From Coffea arabica (lineage: Eukaryota; Streptophyta; Magnoliopsida; Gentianales; Rubiaceae), in contig NC_092310.1 of assembly GCF_036785885.1 (NCBI RefSeq), forward strand, positions 4,898,001-4,962,000: a DNA stretch of 64,000 nucleotides, read 5' to 3'. Within the stretch, counting starts at the first letter, position 1; each line of letters starts with the position of its first letter. Below are positions 45,457 through 56,242 of the stretch, piece by piece. The position numbers were made by a program, and so were the translations under genes. The notes beneath the pieces were generated by a model. It did not search any database. It was not told where the DNA came from and worked only from the letters and a program-made list of their open reading frames with translations.

Positions 45457-46570
45457 TCAGCTTCTATCTGCCCTCGCCTTCCCAATTCAGCCTCGTTTAC
45501 GTACCACCCTCTCAGCCTCCTTCTTGCTATGCAGTCTATTACCATTAAAGATAATGAATTGCGACTTTTGTTGCCTTGTCCTCAGCAATCACATGTAGTA
45601 GTCCATTTGTGTCAACCTTAAAAGTAACCCCAATTTGTGGCACTCCCCTACGACAGGATAAAACTAAGAGTAATTAAGAAAGAAAAGAAGAAATACCATT
45701 GAATTAGAACAGTACTACTTAAAGAGAAAAAAAGACCAGGTGAGCCAAGAATGAATCAATCATAAGTTTAATCAACCTTTTGGGGTACAATATTGTCATC
45801 AACTATGAGATCAGAAGAACCTTGAGAAAAACTTAATTCAAGATTCTATATATTGTTTCTCACCTTGGAGCAGGAGGAATGTCAGATAACTCAAATCTCC
45901 CCGACTCCTGACCATCCTTTGTTAATCTCCCCTCATCTTTAAATTGAAACCTACCCAACGTGAGAATAAATCTTTTTCTTAGTGAAGCATGCAAGAAAGT
46001 ATCTTATGAGTGTTGTTGTCATATTATGTCCAATGTAAAATAACAAGAGCCATAGATGCCTTAATAGAAACAATAGTTTTTCGGTCTTGATTTGTTGTGA
46101 CAACTTGAGAATTTTAGTAGAAAAGTCAGAACCACTTGAAATCACCGGTTCCGTGACTCCTCCTTCAGTCTCAATACCTAGGCTGTAGGGCATTAATTCT
46201 GGTCCCAATATATTGAATTCTGGTTCCAATATAATATTTGCAGGGAAAAAAGGATAAACATAGATAGAATCATATTTTATTTACATTATTGGATAAAGTG
46301 ATCGTAAACCTATACAGGATTGATGCTTTAGATTCATTTTTATACGTCTCTTGGCTTCCTTCTTCTCTCCCATCCTCCTTCCATTTTGGTCTCTGACCTT
46401 AGGAATATTACTATTCGTTCCTCCAAAGAGCACAATTTCATGGCTGTTAGTTTCCTCTGAACCTTTAATTTTGACTGCTTGCTTTAAAGGCTTAATCACA
46501 TTCTTTTTAGATAAATCCATTCGAATCAATTATTCTCCCAACACTCTTGTTGTGAATCTAAGGTTCATGA
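45457..46570 (-). pseudogene. HSP70/BiP-like pseudogene with introns, heavily decayed
   Basis: Read on the minus strand, collinear pieces of an HSP70 protein appear in order. 46281-46529 has KKNVIKPLKQAVKIKG ... NSHEIVLFGGTNSNIPKVRDQNG, against the family's EIVLVGGSTRIPKV. 46060-46229 has LMPYSLGIETEGGVTEPVISSGSDFSTK, against LSLGIETVGGV. About 45864-45955 has RLTKDGQESGRFELSDIPPAPR. 45556-45647 has [29 protein letters not shown] donor at 45863 and an AG acceptor at 45648 join IPPAPR to GVPQ in frame, so the source gene had introns and this is not a processed copy. The series covers only the end of the ATPase domain and the substrate-binding domain. Stops follow (TAA near 45546). The sequence is closest to ER-type BiP in my reading; cytosolic HSP70 cannot be excluded. 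Confidence 0.78.
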
Positions 46571-46807
46571 TCAGCTGCTATTGACAGTGATGTCATCAAC
46601 ATGAATCCTTCAAAAATGCACAAATGATGTTAGGGATGCTATATTCTTATCTCTGTTCAGTGGGACTCAAAAATTCAAAATGACCTTGAACAAATCAGAA
46701 CGAAATGAAGGAAAAAAAACTTCAAAATCTGATGATGATCCTTAGCTAATTAAACTAGTTACAGGGCTTCCTTGATAAACTTCAATGAATAAATTCCAAT
46801 TATGCAC

Positions 46808-47369
46808 TCTTAACTCCACTTTGCATCCTAAACTTATACCACTTTTTCACTTTGCACTCTAAACTTCAATTTTACACACTTTGAATCCTAAACTCTCGAT
46901 TTTGTCACATTTAAATCCCATCAATGACAATGTTAGTAAAATTAACAGCATAGAAGATCCCATAAATTAATGATAAGTTGTTGAAAGTGGTAAAAAATAA
47001 TCAAGGTGTCACAGTTGGAATAAAATGATTGTCATTAATTTCTATTGTCTTTTATTTCGCCAATTTTGCTAGCAATGTTATTGATTCAAACCATATAAAT
47101 CAATAACAATATGCTGAAAACAGCCAATAAAGATATGAGATTGCTATTAGAACGGAATGATACATTATCATTAATTTGCATCATCATTTATCTCGTTAAT
47201 TTTGATAACGTTATTAATTATTGATTGAACTTAAATCTCACAACCTTGAAAGTTTAAAGTGTAAATTGTCCAATATTGAGAGTTTGAATGTGCGAAGTGT
47301 CCATAATTAAAATTTAGAGTGCAAAATGGGAAAGTGGTACAAATTTAGGGGTGCAAAGTAGAATTAGTC
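46808..47369. repeat. MITE-like element with TIRs of about 110 bp
   Basis: The left end (taactccactttgcatcctaa..., from about 46808) and the reverse complement of the right end (taattctactttgcaccccta..., to about 47369) match over about 110 bases. Each arm is itself built from repeated ctttgca-type segments (accactttttcactttgcactctaaactt). No ORF. Exact ends and target duplication could not be fixed by eye. Confidence 0.72.
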
Positions 47370-49093
47370 CTATTCAAAAATGATATAAATTTGTTGTTAT
47401 TAAAGCTGTGAAAAAATATGGACGCTAACTCAACAGAATTAAAGTATTTGAAAATTAGCTTTGGCTATTTGTACCTCAATATTTAGATGATGTTTACCAT
47501 CACTTCTCCACACTAATCTCGTATACTCCAATTTGAGATTTTGAACTCAATGACCACAAATTCACAAAATACTATAGTATGCAATCAAATTTTACCTGGC
47601 TTTAAATCGAGTTATGCTGATTGACTTATTTTTCTTGATAAAGTAACTTTCATTGTGGACAAGTCGCATAGAGCCGAGTTGTGGTCAAACTACCTAATTA
47701 AGTAAAGTTATAGACACTCAAGAACAAATTGAATTATCGTTGATGGGAGAAATTTTTTGAAGATTTCAGATCCACAAGCATAAAAATACGTAATCAAGTA
47801 CTTGTATCATTGCCCATGTTGAGTTTAATGCTTCTATTTATTTCTATACCTAAGCTGACAATATTCTACATAAATTTTCTTTGAAGTATCATGAGAAATA
47901 ATTGCACATTTTACAATAAAACGGGCCAACTTAAAGTACTAACAGCGATATTTACTACCAAAAAAAGAAGAAGAAGAGAGTTATAATTATAGGATCAAAT
48001 TCATAATTAAAGAACTATGTCTGGCTAAAGTTGAGATCACACAACTCAGAGATCTCAGATTCAAATTCCATTTCTTCTTCTTCACTTTTTTAAATTTCAC
48101 TTCTCCCTGCTAAATTTTTCAAAAAAAAATTGAAGAACTATGTCGAGATTTTGTAGTTTTGGATATGTACAAGGACCCTAAAACAACAAAGATATTGTAA
48201 GATCATGACCGTAGGAAACCAAGAGATACACTAAAAGTTATGGGTCCGTCGAGGGCACTGAAACGAGAACCAAAAGAAAAAAATAGCAGAAAGCAAAAGC
48301 AGAATAGGACATAAATTACCTCAAACAAAGAGAAGAACCCATAACGCTTGGCTCTCATTGTAACACATTCTTCTTCTAATCTTTTCTCGGAGGTCTCTCT
48401 CTTTTATTCACACCTCTTTTTATTTATTTATTTATTTTTGGCATAGTTTGCCTATTTCAGCGAGCTAAAATCAAAGATAATTGAACAATTTCTAGTAGGG
48501 AGGCCGAATTAAAGGGGCTTATTTATTGTTGCTGAAAGTTGTTGGGTGGTAAAAAAGTATTGACCAAAGTATTCTAGTCAACGTCACCAAAACACACACA
48601 GTTTTTGTTTACATCTTAAAGTGGAGAATTTACACTTTAAGAAATTGGGAGACAGAATGGGAGATTAAAACTCAAAAATTTTTAAATTTTGGAGCCTCAG
48701 TTTCAACTTCAACCTCTGAATCAAGGTTTGTTCGACATCTTCCATTGGTTTTGACTTTTAAGTTGTTAAATTGTTGTAAAGATTGTTTACATCTACTGGT
48801 TAAAAGTGTACATCAATGTATTTTTGTGTACACGATGAAGTGGATTAATTTAACACCACTCTAAGTATTCGAAAATTTCTCTTTTGAAATCTTCACCTTT
48901 ATCTTAATTGGATGCATTGCAAACCTGAATTACTTCTCAAATTTTGAGATTTCGATTGGTGTAACCCGAAATTCACAAAATATCAATAGTGATATGATCG
49001 AGTTTAGATGCCATTTTTCGAGTTCTGGTCATTTACTTCTTCTTCAGGATAAAGTAATTTTGACATGTGACTTGAAAACAAAAGGCTAAAGGA
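47370..49093. other. Noncoding sequence containing a diverged direct repeat
   Basis: No gene. About 47420-47830 (copy A) and about 48840-49093 continuing at 54591-54691 (copy B, split by the Mutator-like element) share caattttgagatttc/caatttgagattttg, aaattcacaaaata, gataaagtaa and aatcaagtactt...gcc. 48415-48440 is a short tttatttattta run. Confidence 0.5.
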
Positions 49094-49102
49094 AAAATAA
49101 AA

Positions 49103-49320
49103 GGAAAATTTGTCAAATTATTCCCAAACATTTTCCAAAATAACTTTTTTAGTTCTCAACATTTAAAATCAGTCAAAATTGTCCCTAACATTTAAATTAT
49201 GATCCATTTTGGTTCTAATGCTTGTATTTTCTCATTTCTCTGATCGAAAATAGCACGCCTCTCACACGTGGGCATATTTTCAAGGGTAAAATTGAAAAAC
49301 ACACTTCATTTCCGGTTGAA
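49103..49320. repeat. Left TIR of the MULE
   Basis: Starts ggaaaatttgtcaaatt and ends around the cattt-ccggttgaaag stretch. Over 80 percent identical by eye to the reverse complement of the right TIR. Confidence 0.88.
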
Positions 49321-49780
49321 AGTAAAAGTACACAGGACCACCACCCCCTTTTCACCTATCCTTGACCTAATTACAGTCTCAAGAAGCCCTAGTTCCATGC
49401 ATCCCCTAATTAACAAGCATAACCTGAGGAATTATAGTGATGATGATGACAACGAGAAAGCTGTAGGCATGTGATTGAGGAACGATAGAAGGTTTAACAA
49501 GAAAATCGGGAAGAAAATCTTCAAAAAGATGCAGAAGGAATCAGGAAAATGGAACTTCACAATGGATTATGGTAAGTTTTTTTGTTTTACTAATGTGTTT
49601 AATAAATTTATAACTGTGGCCAAATCTTGCTTAGGACTGTGTTTTACTTTAATTAATTGAAGATTGTTCATTATTTTACTTATTTTTGCTGTGGTCCACA
49701 ATTTTTATTATGAAAGGCTCCACCTTTCTGTCGTGGTCCCAAAGTAATTGTCGCCTTAATGGCTGACACGGGCCAATGAG

Positions 49781-52700
49781 ATGCGTTTTTCTATTTGCAT
49801 ACAATTTGGAGGTGAACTTAGAGATATAGAAAATAAAGACTATATAGGGGGTTTAGTTGACATAGTTGATGGTTGTGATCTGGAAAAATGGTCTCTGTGT
49901 AAGTTAGACGAAGTAGCTAACAAACTTGGATTTCAGCTTCTTACAGTGGGCTACTACTACCTGATTCCTGGTAGAAATATGGCTGATGGATTAGTGTATA
50001 TGTTGCAAGAGGATGATGCTGCTGAATTGGCCAAATTAGGGATGATGTATTGGTTAGTTGCTGTGTTCTTCATTCATCGAAGAACATATAATCTGCTTCG
50101 TTTTGCTGTTGATGAAGAAGGAAGAAGAAATGATAGTAATAGGAATAATCAAGAAGATTCTGTACATGTGGCCACACCAGAGAATGTTCAAGAAGATTCT
50201 GTACATGTAGCCACACCTAATTTTGCTACTGATGGTGGTTTTCAAGAAGCTAACACGGCCGGTGGAACTCCTTCACATACTGGTAAGAGAATGAAACAGA
50301 TTGTGAAGAAGAAAACCACACCTACAAAAAGATTTAAAATGCAGCAAAGGAAAAATGATATTGGCTATCAAGATGTTGCTGTTGAAAGTGCTGTTAGCAG
50401 CAAGAGTGGATCATGCCAAAGTGCTTCTCAAATCGAAAACAAAAGTAAGCATGGTGAACATGAGACTAGTAGAGTTACAGACACTGATGCTGCTAAACAT
50501 GAAACTAATGCTGGTGAATATGAGACTGCTGAATCTACAAAAACTGATGCTGGTGAACATGCAACTGATAGAGCTACAGAAATTGATGTTAATGTAAAAG
50601 AAAGACATCGCAAGAGTAGACAAGAAAGAAGAGCACCAACTAAGTCAAGAAAGACATCCAGTAGAAATGTTGAAGGTAAAAAATTGTTCAAAAAAAAGTA
50701 GGGATCAGACCATAGAGGATGTAGTCTCAAGTGATCCCGAGAGTCTGTATGATAGCGAATATGCTATAAGTGATGAAGAAGAGCTAATGAAATCAATTAG
50801 TGAATACCTGCAGATTGGGCTAATGTTGCTAAACAGTTCAAGATAGCAAATAAAGGTAAAGAAAAGGTACAGGAAACTACTGTTAATGAAAAAGATAATG
50901 AGTGCAGTATGGAGGAGTTGGATAATTCATCACATGATGGGTTGCACAGCAATGAGAGTTTTGGAGATGAAAAAGGGAGTAAGGATGTGGACGAGAAGAA
51001 ATTTAGGGTGTTTAACCCTGCAATAGAGATGGATGACCCCAAGTTTGAACTTGGGTTGTTATTCAAGTATAAAACTGACTTTATCAATGCTGCAAAATCA
51101 GATGGAGTGAAGTACGGAAGGAAAATCAAGTTTAACAAAAATGATTCAAGTAGATGCAAAGCCATATGCAAAGGCAAGAGATGCACGTCGAACATATATT
51201 GCTCAGTTAGGAGTGATAAAGTGACATTCCAAATCAAAAGCATGCTACTAACTCACACTTGTGGTGGGACAACCTATCATGGCTGGGCAAGTGTGACATA
51301 TTTGGCTAACAAGTACTTAGAGGACATTTGACTCAACCCAGATTTGAATGTAGGTGATTTTATGATAAAGGTCCACAAGGACTTGGGAGTTAGTATTACA
51401 CCTAATGTGGGGTATAAGTTAAAAGCAAAAGCTAAACATATGACACATGGTGATTTCATGTCCCATATAGCAAACTTTGGAGCTACTGTGAAGAACTTCA
51501 AAAGGCAAATCCTAACTCTAATGTGTTCATGACTACAACTGAGAATAATGAGAGTGATGATGAGTTTCAGAGATTCTATATATGTCTAGATGGTTGTAAA
51601 AGAAGGTTTCTGCAGGGTTGTAGATATGTTATAGGTCTTGATGGATGTCACTTAAGAGGGTGTCATAAGGGAATTCTTCTCACAGTCGTTGGTATTGATC
51701 CAAATGACCAACTATTTTCGATAGTGTATGCTGTAGTTGAGACTGAAACTAAGAACTCTTGGAAATGGTTTGTAGAAGAGCTAAAGAGGGATCTTGAAAC
51801 TATTGATGAAAGCATTTGGACATTTATAACCAACAACCAAAAGGTAATATATAACTAACTTTATCAACCTTGTTGTTATGATAAGAATTACTGACAGTAA
51901 TATAGGTTTGTTTTTCATTGCATTTATATAGGGGCTAGTTCAAGCTATTCAAAAGGTACTGCCAAGGGTTGAGTATCACACGTGTGTGCGGCACATGTAC
52001 AATAATTTCAAAAAACAACATCCAAACCTAGCTCTCAAGGAAAAGATATGGGTTGCAGCACGAGCTTCTTATAGGAATAGATTTGCTGGGTTGATGGAGT
52101 CACTAAAAGAGTTTGATGAAGGTGCTTACAATTAGCTGATAAACCATACTTATCCAAAGGAGTGGACAAGATCTCATTCTAGAACAAATGTAAAATGTGA
52201 TATTTTGTTGAATAATCTATGTGAAAGCTTTAACTCCACAATCCCCTTGATGCTAGGCAAAAACCAATTCTTGACATGTTGGAGACCATTAGGTTTTACT
52301 TAATGGTTAGGATGGAAAAAAAGAGGGAATAGATAAAGAAATACATTGGGGAGATATGTCCTAAAATTCTAAAAAAGTTGGAGAAAAATAAGTTTGTTGC
52401 AAATGACTGCATTCCCAGCCATTGCAAGGACTGGGGATTTGAAGTTAGGTGCATGTATGGTGATAGGTATACTATAAACATTATTAGTAGATGTTGTAGT
52501 TGTAGAAAGTGGGATTCAAATGGTATTTCTTATGCACATGCTATTGCTGCAATTTGTGACATTGGAGAGGAACCCGAGAAGTTTGTGCATGATTGCTACT
52601 CCAAAGAAGCATACATGAGGGCATATGAACCCATGATAAGCCCAATGAATGCTGAACAAATGTGAAAAAATTCTGACATGTTGCCTGTGCTACGTCTTGA

Positions 52701-53097
52701 GAATATAAAGTTTCCTCGTAGACCATGAAAGGCTAGACGAATGGAGAGCCAGATGAACCAGCATCAGGTAAAAAAACAAAATAAGCAGCAGCAAAAGCTG
52801 TCTAGAATTGGGCAAATGGTGTACAAGTGTAAAAAATGTAACAAGACTGGCCATAATAGTAAGAAGTGTCCAAGCCAGACACAAAATGCCTCTGCTGAGA
52901 TTGATTTACATGGTTTTGTTAGACCTACACCTCCAGTTCCCAAGTCAAAAACTCAGATGTCTGAGGATGTCATGGCAGATGCACCATTGCAAAGTCAACA
53001 ATCTACATCAAACTATTTTTCTACTACAAGTATTCCAGTGAGTATCACAAACATCTTTCGCTTGTCTGCTTTCATGTTTTACCTTTACGTTGTCTAA
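49781..53097 (+). pseudogene. MULE transposase (mudrA type), inactivated
   Basis: Order: PB1-like N-terminus (MRFSICIQFGGELRDIENKD ... GYYYLIPGRNMADGLVYM, 49781-50100); an acidic/basic repeat linker to 50701; the MuDR DNA-binding domain (FELGLLFKYKTDFINAAKSDGVKYGRKIKFNKNDSSRCKAIC, 51043-51330); then the MULE catalytic core with first Asp in VIGLDGCHLRG (51630-51660). A gt-ag intron at 51844-51931 joins NNQK to GLVQ. The second catalytic Asp reads Asn (TFITNNQKGL, codon 51832-51834). The SWIM zinc finger (CSCRKWDSNGISYAHAIA, about 52495-52550) has lost its third Cys to Tyr. A CCHC knuckle (YKCKKCNKTGHNSKKC) follows at about 52822. Frameshifts near 50697, 50805, 51530 and 52250; stops at 51329 and 52135. 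Confidence 0.88.
51844..51931 (+). other. Intron in the MULE transposase
   Basis: 88 bases, gtaatat ... tatatag. It splits the conserved QKG of the catalytic core between aag and ggg. Removing it restores NNQKGLVQAIQKVLPRVEYHTCVRH, so it is a real intron. Confidence 0.75.
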
Positions 53098-53119
53098 CAA
53101 ACCTTCGTTAAAATTGTCA

Positions 53120-53270
53120 AGGTGGAGAATATTGGGTAGTACAAGTGCTCTATCTGCCACCAATATGGTCACACCAAAAGTAGGTGCATTTCTACTGTTG
53201 TAGAGCTTTCTCGAGGGCAGGCATATGAATCCTCAAAGATCAGTGGAAAGCAAAAGGAAAATTGAAGTTG
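53120..53270 (+). pseudogene. Second zinc-knuckle exon of the MULE transposase
   Basis: A further CCHC knuckle, YKCSICHQYGHTKSRC, is encoded at about 53142-53190 after a possible intron from 53040 (gtgagtatc) to about 53118 (ttgtcaag). A TAG just before Tyr interrupts it. Tandem C-terminal knuckles occur in many plant MULE transposases. Confidence 0.55.
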
Positions 53271-53801
53271 GTGCATCCTTCAAATGTTACTAAGTGCTGG
53301 TGGCTTGTTTAAGCATCTTTTGGTGGCTTTAGCTACAACTTTTATGTTGTATTTTGCTCCTGGGATATTATAGTTCATGTATTAGGACTTTAGCTAGGAC
53401 TTTTGCACTATTATGGTTCTTATGTTAGCTGTTAGTTTTTGGCACTGCTCTAGAGAGCATCTTGGCTGCTTCAAATATTTGCTACAAAATTCTGCTGCTT
53501 ATTGTCTTCAAATTCAATGTTAAGAGACATGGCTATTCATCAACTTTCTTTTACATTAGCAAATTTCCCTTTCCGACAATCAATTGTAAAATGATACAAA
53601 TATGAGCCTTTCCTATTACACAATAATTAACAAAAGTTTAGCAGTTCCTATTACACAACCATTAACAAAAGTGTAGCAGGTACAAAAAGCTTTTTTCATT
53701 TTGGATACTGCTACATACTCTCGGATTCACAGTCTTCCATAATGACATATATCACAACTAAAACAACATATTAGACCCAACAGCTATCTTCCAATTTTAG
53801 T

Positions 53802-54186
53802 TCAACTCCAGCTCATTAACAGCAGCAAAGTGCATATCCAAGAGGCAACCAAACCAGTCCAAAGCAATTTCTCTCTTCGGATTCTCCATTCTTGATCAGT
53901 TTCCAGTCGGTTGATTGTTCTTAATAAACCAGGTATTATTGACACAAATCTATTACACATTGGCGAGTCATACCACTTGAAGTAGCCACAAGCACGAGTT
54001 ACCTAAAATGCATATCAAGACCAAATTTTAACCTCACACCCCAAACCCAAATTGACCTGAAATGTTTAGAAAGCTTACTCCATAATTTGGACAACCATAG
54101 AATCTTCTCCCCGGATTTGTAGGTTTCCAAGAAGTCACAATAATGGGCTCCTTTCCACAAAGATATCGCTCGTTGTTCGGATCCAT
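53802..54186 (-). CDS. GRF-type zinc-finger protein with C-terminal membrane helix, two exons
   Basis: Coding exons 54079-54186 and 53802-54002, minus strand, separated by a 76-base gt-ag intron (gtaagc ... ttttag). Together they give 102 residues with no stop or frameshift. Residues 8-48 match the zf-GRF pattern: LCGKEPIIVTSW, NPGRRFYGCPNY (24-35) and ACGYFKWYD (40-48), with the PMCNR...SIIPGLLRTINRLE tail seen in small plant GRF proteins. The Cys two residues before C10, common in this family, is Tyr8 here. The last 22 residues (LLWTGLVASWICTLLLLMSW) are hydrophobic and likely span a membrane. It lies inside the MULE, convergent with the transposase and about 400 bases from the right end, so its promoter is probably the right TIR. 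Function unknown; GRF fingers in other proteins bind single-stranded nucleic acid. Confidence 0.78.
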
Positions 54187-54359
54187 TTTACTTTTCAATT
54201 TGTCAGCTTTTTCTTCACATTTTCTTGCTATTCTTCCTCCATTACACAGCCCTGGAAGCTTTTTTCAACCGGAAATATAAAGGAAGCTTGTGGACTTTTC
54301 AACTGGTGGAAACCTATATTCTTCCTCCATCATGTGGGGAAATATGAAAGAAAGATGGC

Positions 54360-54581
54360 ATTTTTCAATCGGAAATGAAGTGTGTTTTTCGGTTTTTTCC
54401 TTAAAATGATGCCCACGTGAGAGAGACGTGCTATTTTCGGTCGGAGAAATGAGCAGGCATGAGTATTATGACCAAAATGGATCATAATTTAAATGTTAGG
54501 GACAATTCTGGCTGATTTTAAATGTTAGAGACTAAAAAAGTTTTCTTCAAAAATGTTAGGGACCAATTTGGCCAATTTCTC
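54360..54581. repeat. Right TIR of the MULE
   Basis: Ends ggccaatttctc at 54581, followed directly by the target duplication aaaataaaa. Reverse complement of the left TIR. Confidence 0.88.
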
Positions 54582-54696
54582 AAAATAAAATTAAAACCAT
54601 AAAACTGCCTAATTAATGACATTATATTTAGGTTTTTCTCTACATTCACCACAAGTACACAATCAAGTACTTTTGCCATTCACCACAAGTATATAT

Positions 54697-56147
54697 TGAT
54701 AAGTCACAATTTTGTTATTTATTTTTTAATTAATTTCCTCCTATTATATTATCAAGTGTGCATTAATTGGCAGATTCTACTCACTTTTGGAAATTTGTAT
54801 TGATTGCAGGGAATTGGGATAAAATATGGTAAAAAGGCACAAACAAGGCATAAATAAGGGAATTTGAGTAGCAATCAACAAGATGGAGACTAATTCAATT
54901 CGGTTTCCTTATCTATTGGAGAATATGCGTCAGACTTGGAGTAAAAGGAGGACAGTTCCTTTCTTTTGGTAGTTTCCAAAGAAGGAGGAAGTCGACAAAA
55001 ACTAGAACTCCCTTTGTTTTTCTTTGGCTGGCAGCCGTATGAGAGTGGACAACTAGGTAGATAGGAATTAGATAGGACAATAGCAGACCATCTTTATTAC
55101 TTTTACTTTTTGACTTTTCGTCTTATTCGGGCTATTGTTCTTATTCTATCGTTTTTGTTTATCTTAATTGGAGACAATGTATGCAACAATGAATTCTGCA
55201 AATCTGCGTGAGATTGATTCACCAGGAATAAACTAAATCCCTTTTTTTAGTCAAGGAACAATGGAGGATTTGGTTCATTTAAAAATTGTGAGATCGAATT
55301 AATTTCATTTATTCCTCTTATTTATTGGTATTTACACGTTCTCTGTTTGTAGTGTTTATGGTTGTTTTGTTAATTGAATATCTTGGACCCGGACGTTGAA
55401 TTAATTTAGCAACCTGATGTCAATTAGAGCGTTAAATCCGTAATTTTTCAATTGCTCTAAAATAGGAACAATTGGCATGATTAGGTTTGTGTCAGGAGAA
55501 TGCGCAGGTTAATCTGAAATAACCCTGGTAGTGTGTTATTTGGTTAAAATAAGGCTCCTCTAATACGTAAAGTAATTGGAGAATTAAATCTTACAGGCGT
55601 ACCTAAGGTTATTTTTCAATTAGAGTAGTGATTGATGGACGTACCTCAGTCATCGACACAGTAAGGAGGAGTTGACTGTCATCGCTTGTTTGGCAGTTAT
55701 AATTTATTTATTAGTTAATAATTGGAAGTATTTCTGCATCGATGATCAATTAGTTGAACCATTGCCAAAGTTGCTTCTTGACTAGAGCTGTCCAATACTA
55801 TTTGAGTTTTTACCTTATTGTTACTTAATTTTATTTAGTTGCAATATTTGATTAGTATAACTTATTGTTAATTTTCCTAAATACCCCTATTGTTAATTTG
55901 AACTTTAGTAGAAACGAATTACTCCCAATCCCTGTGGATTCGACTCAACTTGCCCTAAATACAAATTAACAAATTCTTGTGAATAAATTCTGGTATATCG
56001 GATTCAGCAAACTCTTTAGAACCAGGGTGAATCAAGTAATCCATTGCACATCCAGAGTCCCTACTCCAGCACTAGAATTGACTCGAAACTACTTTTGTTA
56101 GCAACTAGGTTTATTTTTATTATTGTACAAGTATCCACAACCTGTCA
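54697..56147 (+). repeat. Solo LTR, Athila-like family, 5-bp TSD
   Basis: Starts tgataagtcaca and ends caacctgtca, flanked by tatat on both sides (54692-54696 and 56148-56152). No PBS, coding region or second LTR follows; the DUF241 unit flank resumes at once. Its 3' 170 bases resemble those of the Athila-like LTR at 22181. Orientation is inferred from that resemblance. It presumably arose by recombination between two LTRs. Confidence 0.78.
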
Positions 56148-56152
56148 TATAT

Positions 56153-56242
56153 TGACGAACTGTAAGATTCATTTTCTATCAACACTAGAATTAATTACTT
56201 GAATGGAAGCACAAAAGTTATCTACAGACATGCAAATGAATG
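56153..56242. other. Flank of DUF241 unit 3, left of the LINE
   Basis: Aligns with 12600-12700 (agattcattttcta, cttgaatggaagcacaaaagtt). It is the same sequence that lies downstream of DUF241 paralog 2. Confidence 0.6.

Larger units (their letters stand above)
49103..54581 (+). mobile_element. Mutator-like element (MULE), complete ends, 9-bp TSD
   Basis: 5479 bp. The terminal inverted repeats are about 220 bp (49103 to about 49320 against the reverse complement of about 54360-54581), sharing runs such as aacatttaaaatcag and aaatagcacg and the 20-mer taaattatgatccattttgg. A perfect 9-bp target duplication, aaaataaaa, is at 49094-49102 and 54582-54590, as expected of Mutator elements. Inside are a broken mudrA-type transposase on the plus strand and, near the right end, a two-exon GRF zinc-finger gene on the minus strand. 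The two are convergent, like mudrA and mudrB in maize MuDR. Confidence 0.92.

Noticed and set aside
49268..49660. Two short plus ORFs upstream of the MULE transposase start
   Set aside because: No MULE motif. The second ends at a possible donor (atg-gtaagt near 49571) and could be a 5' exon, but no acceptor joins it convincingly to the PB1-like start at 49781.
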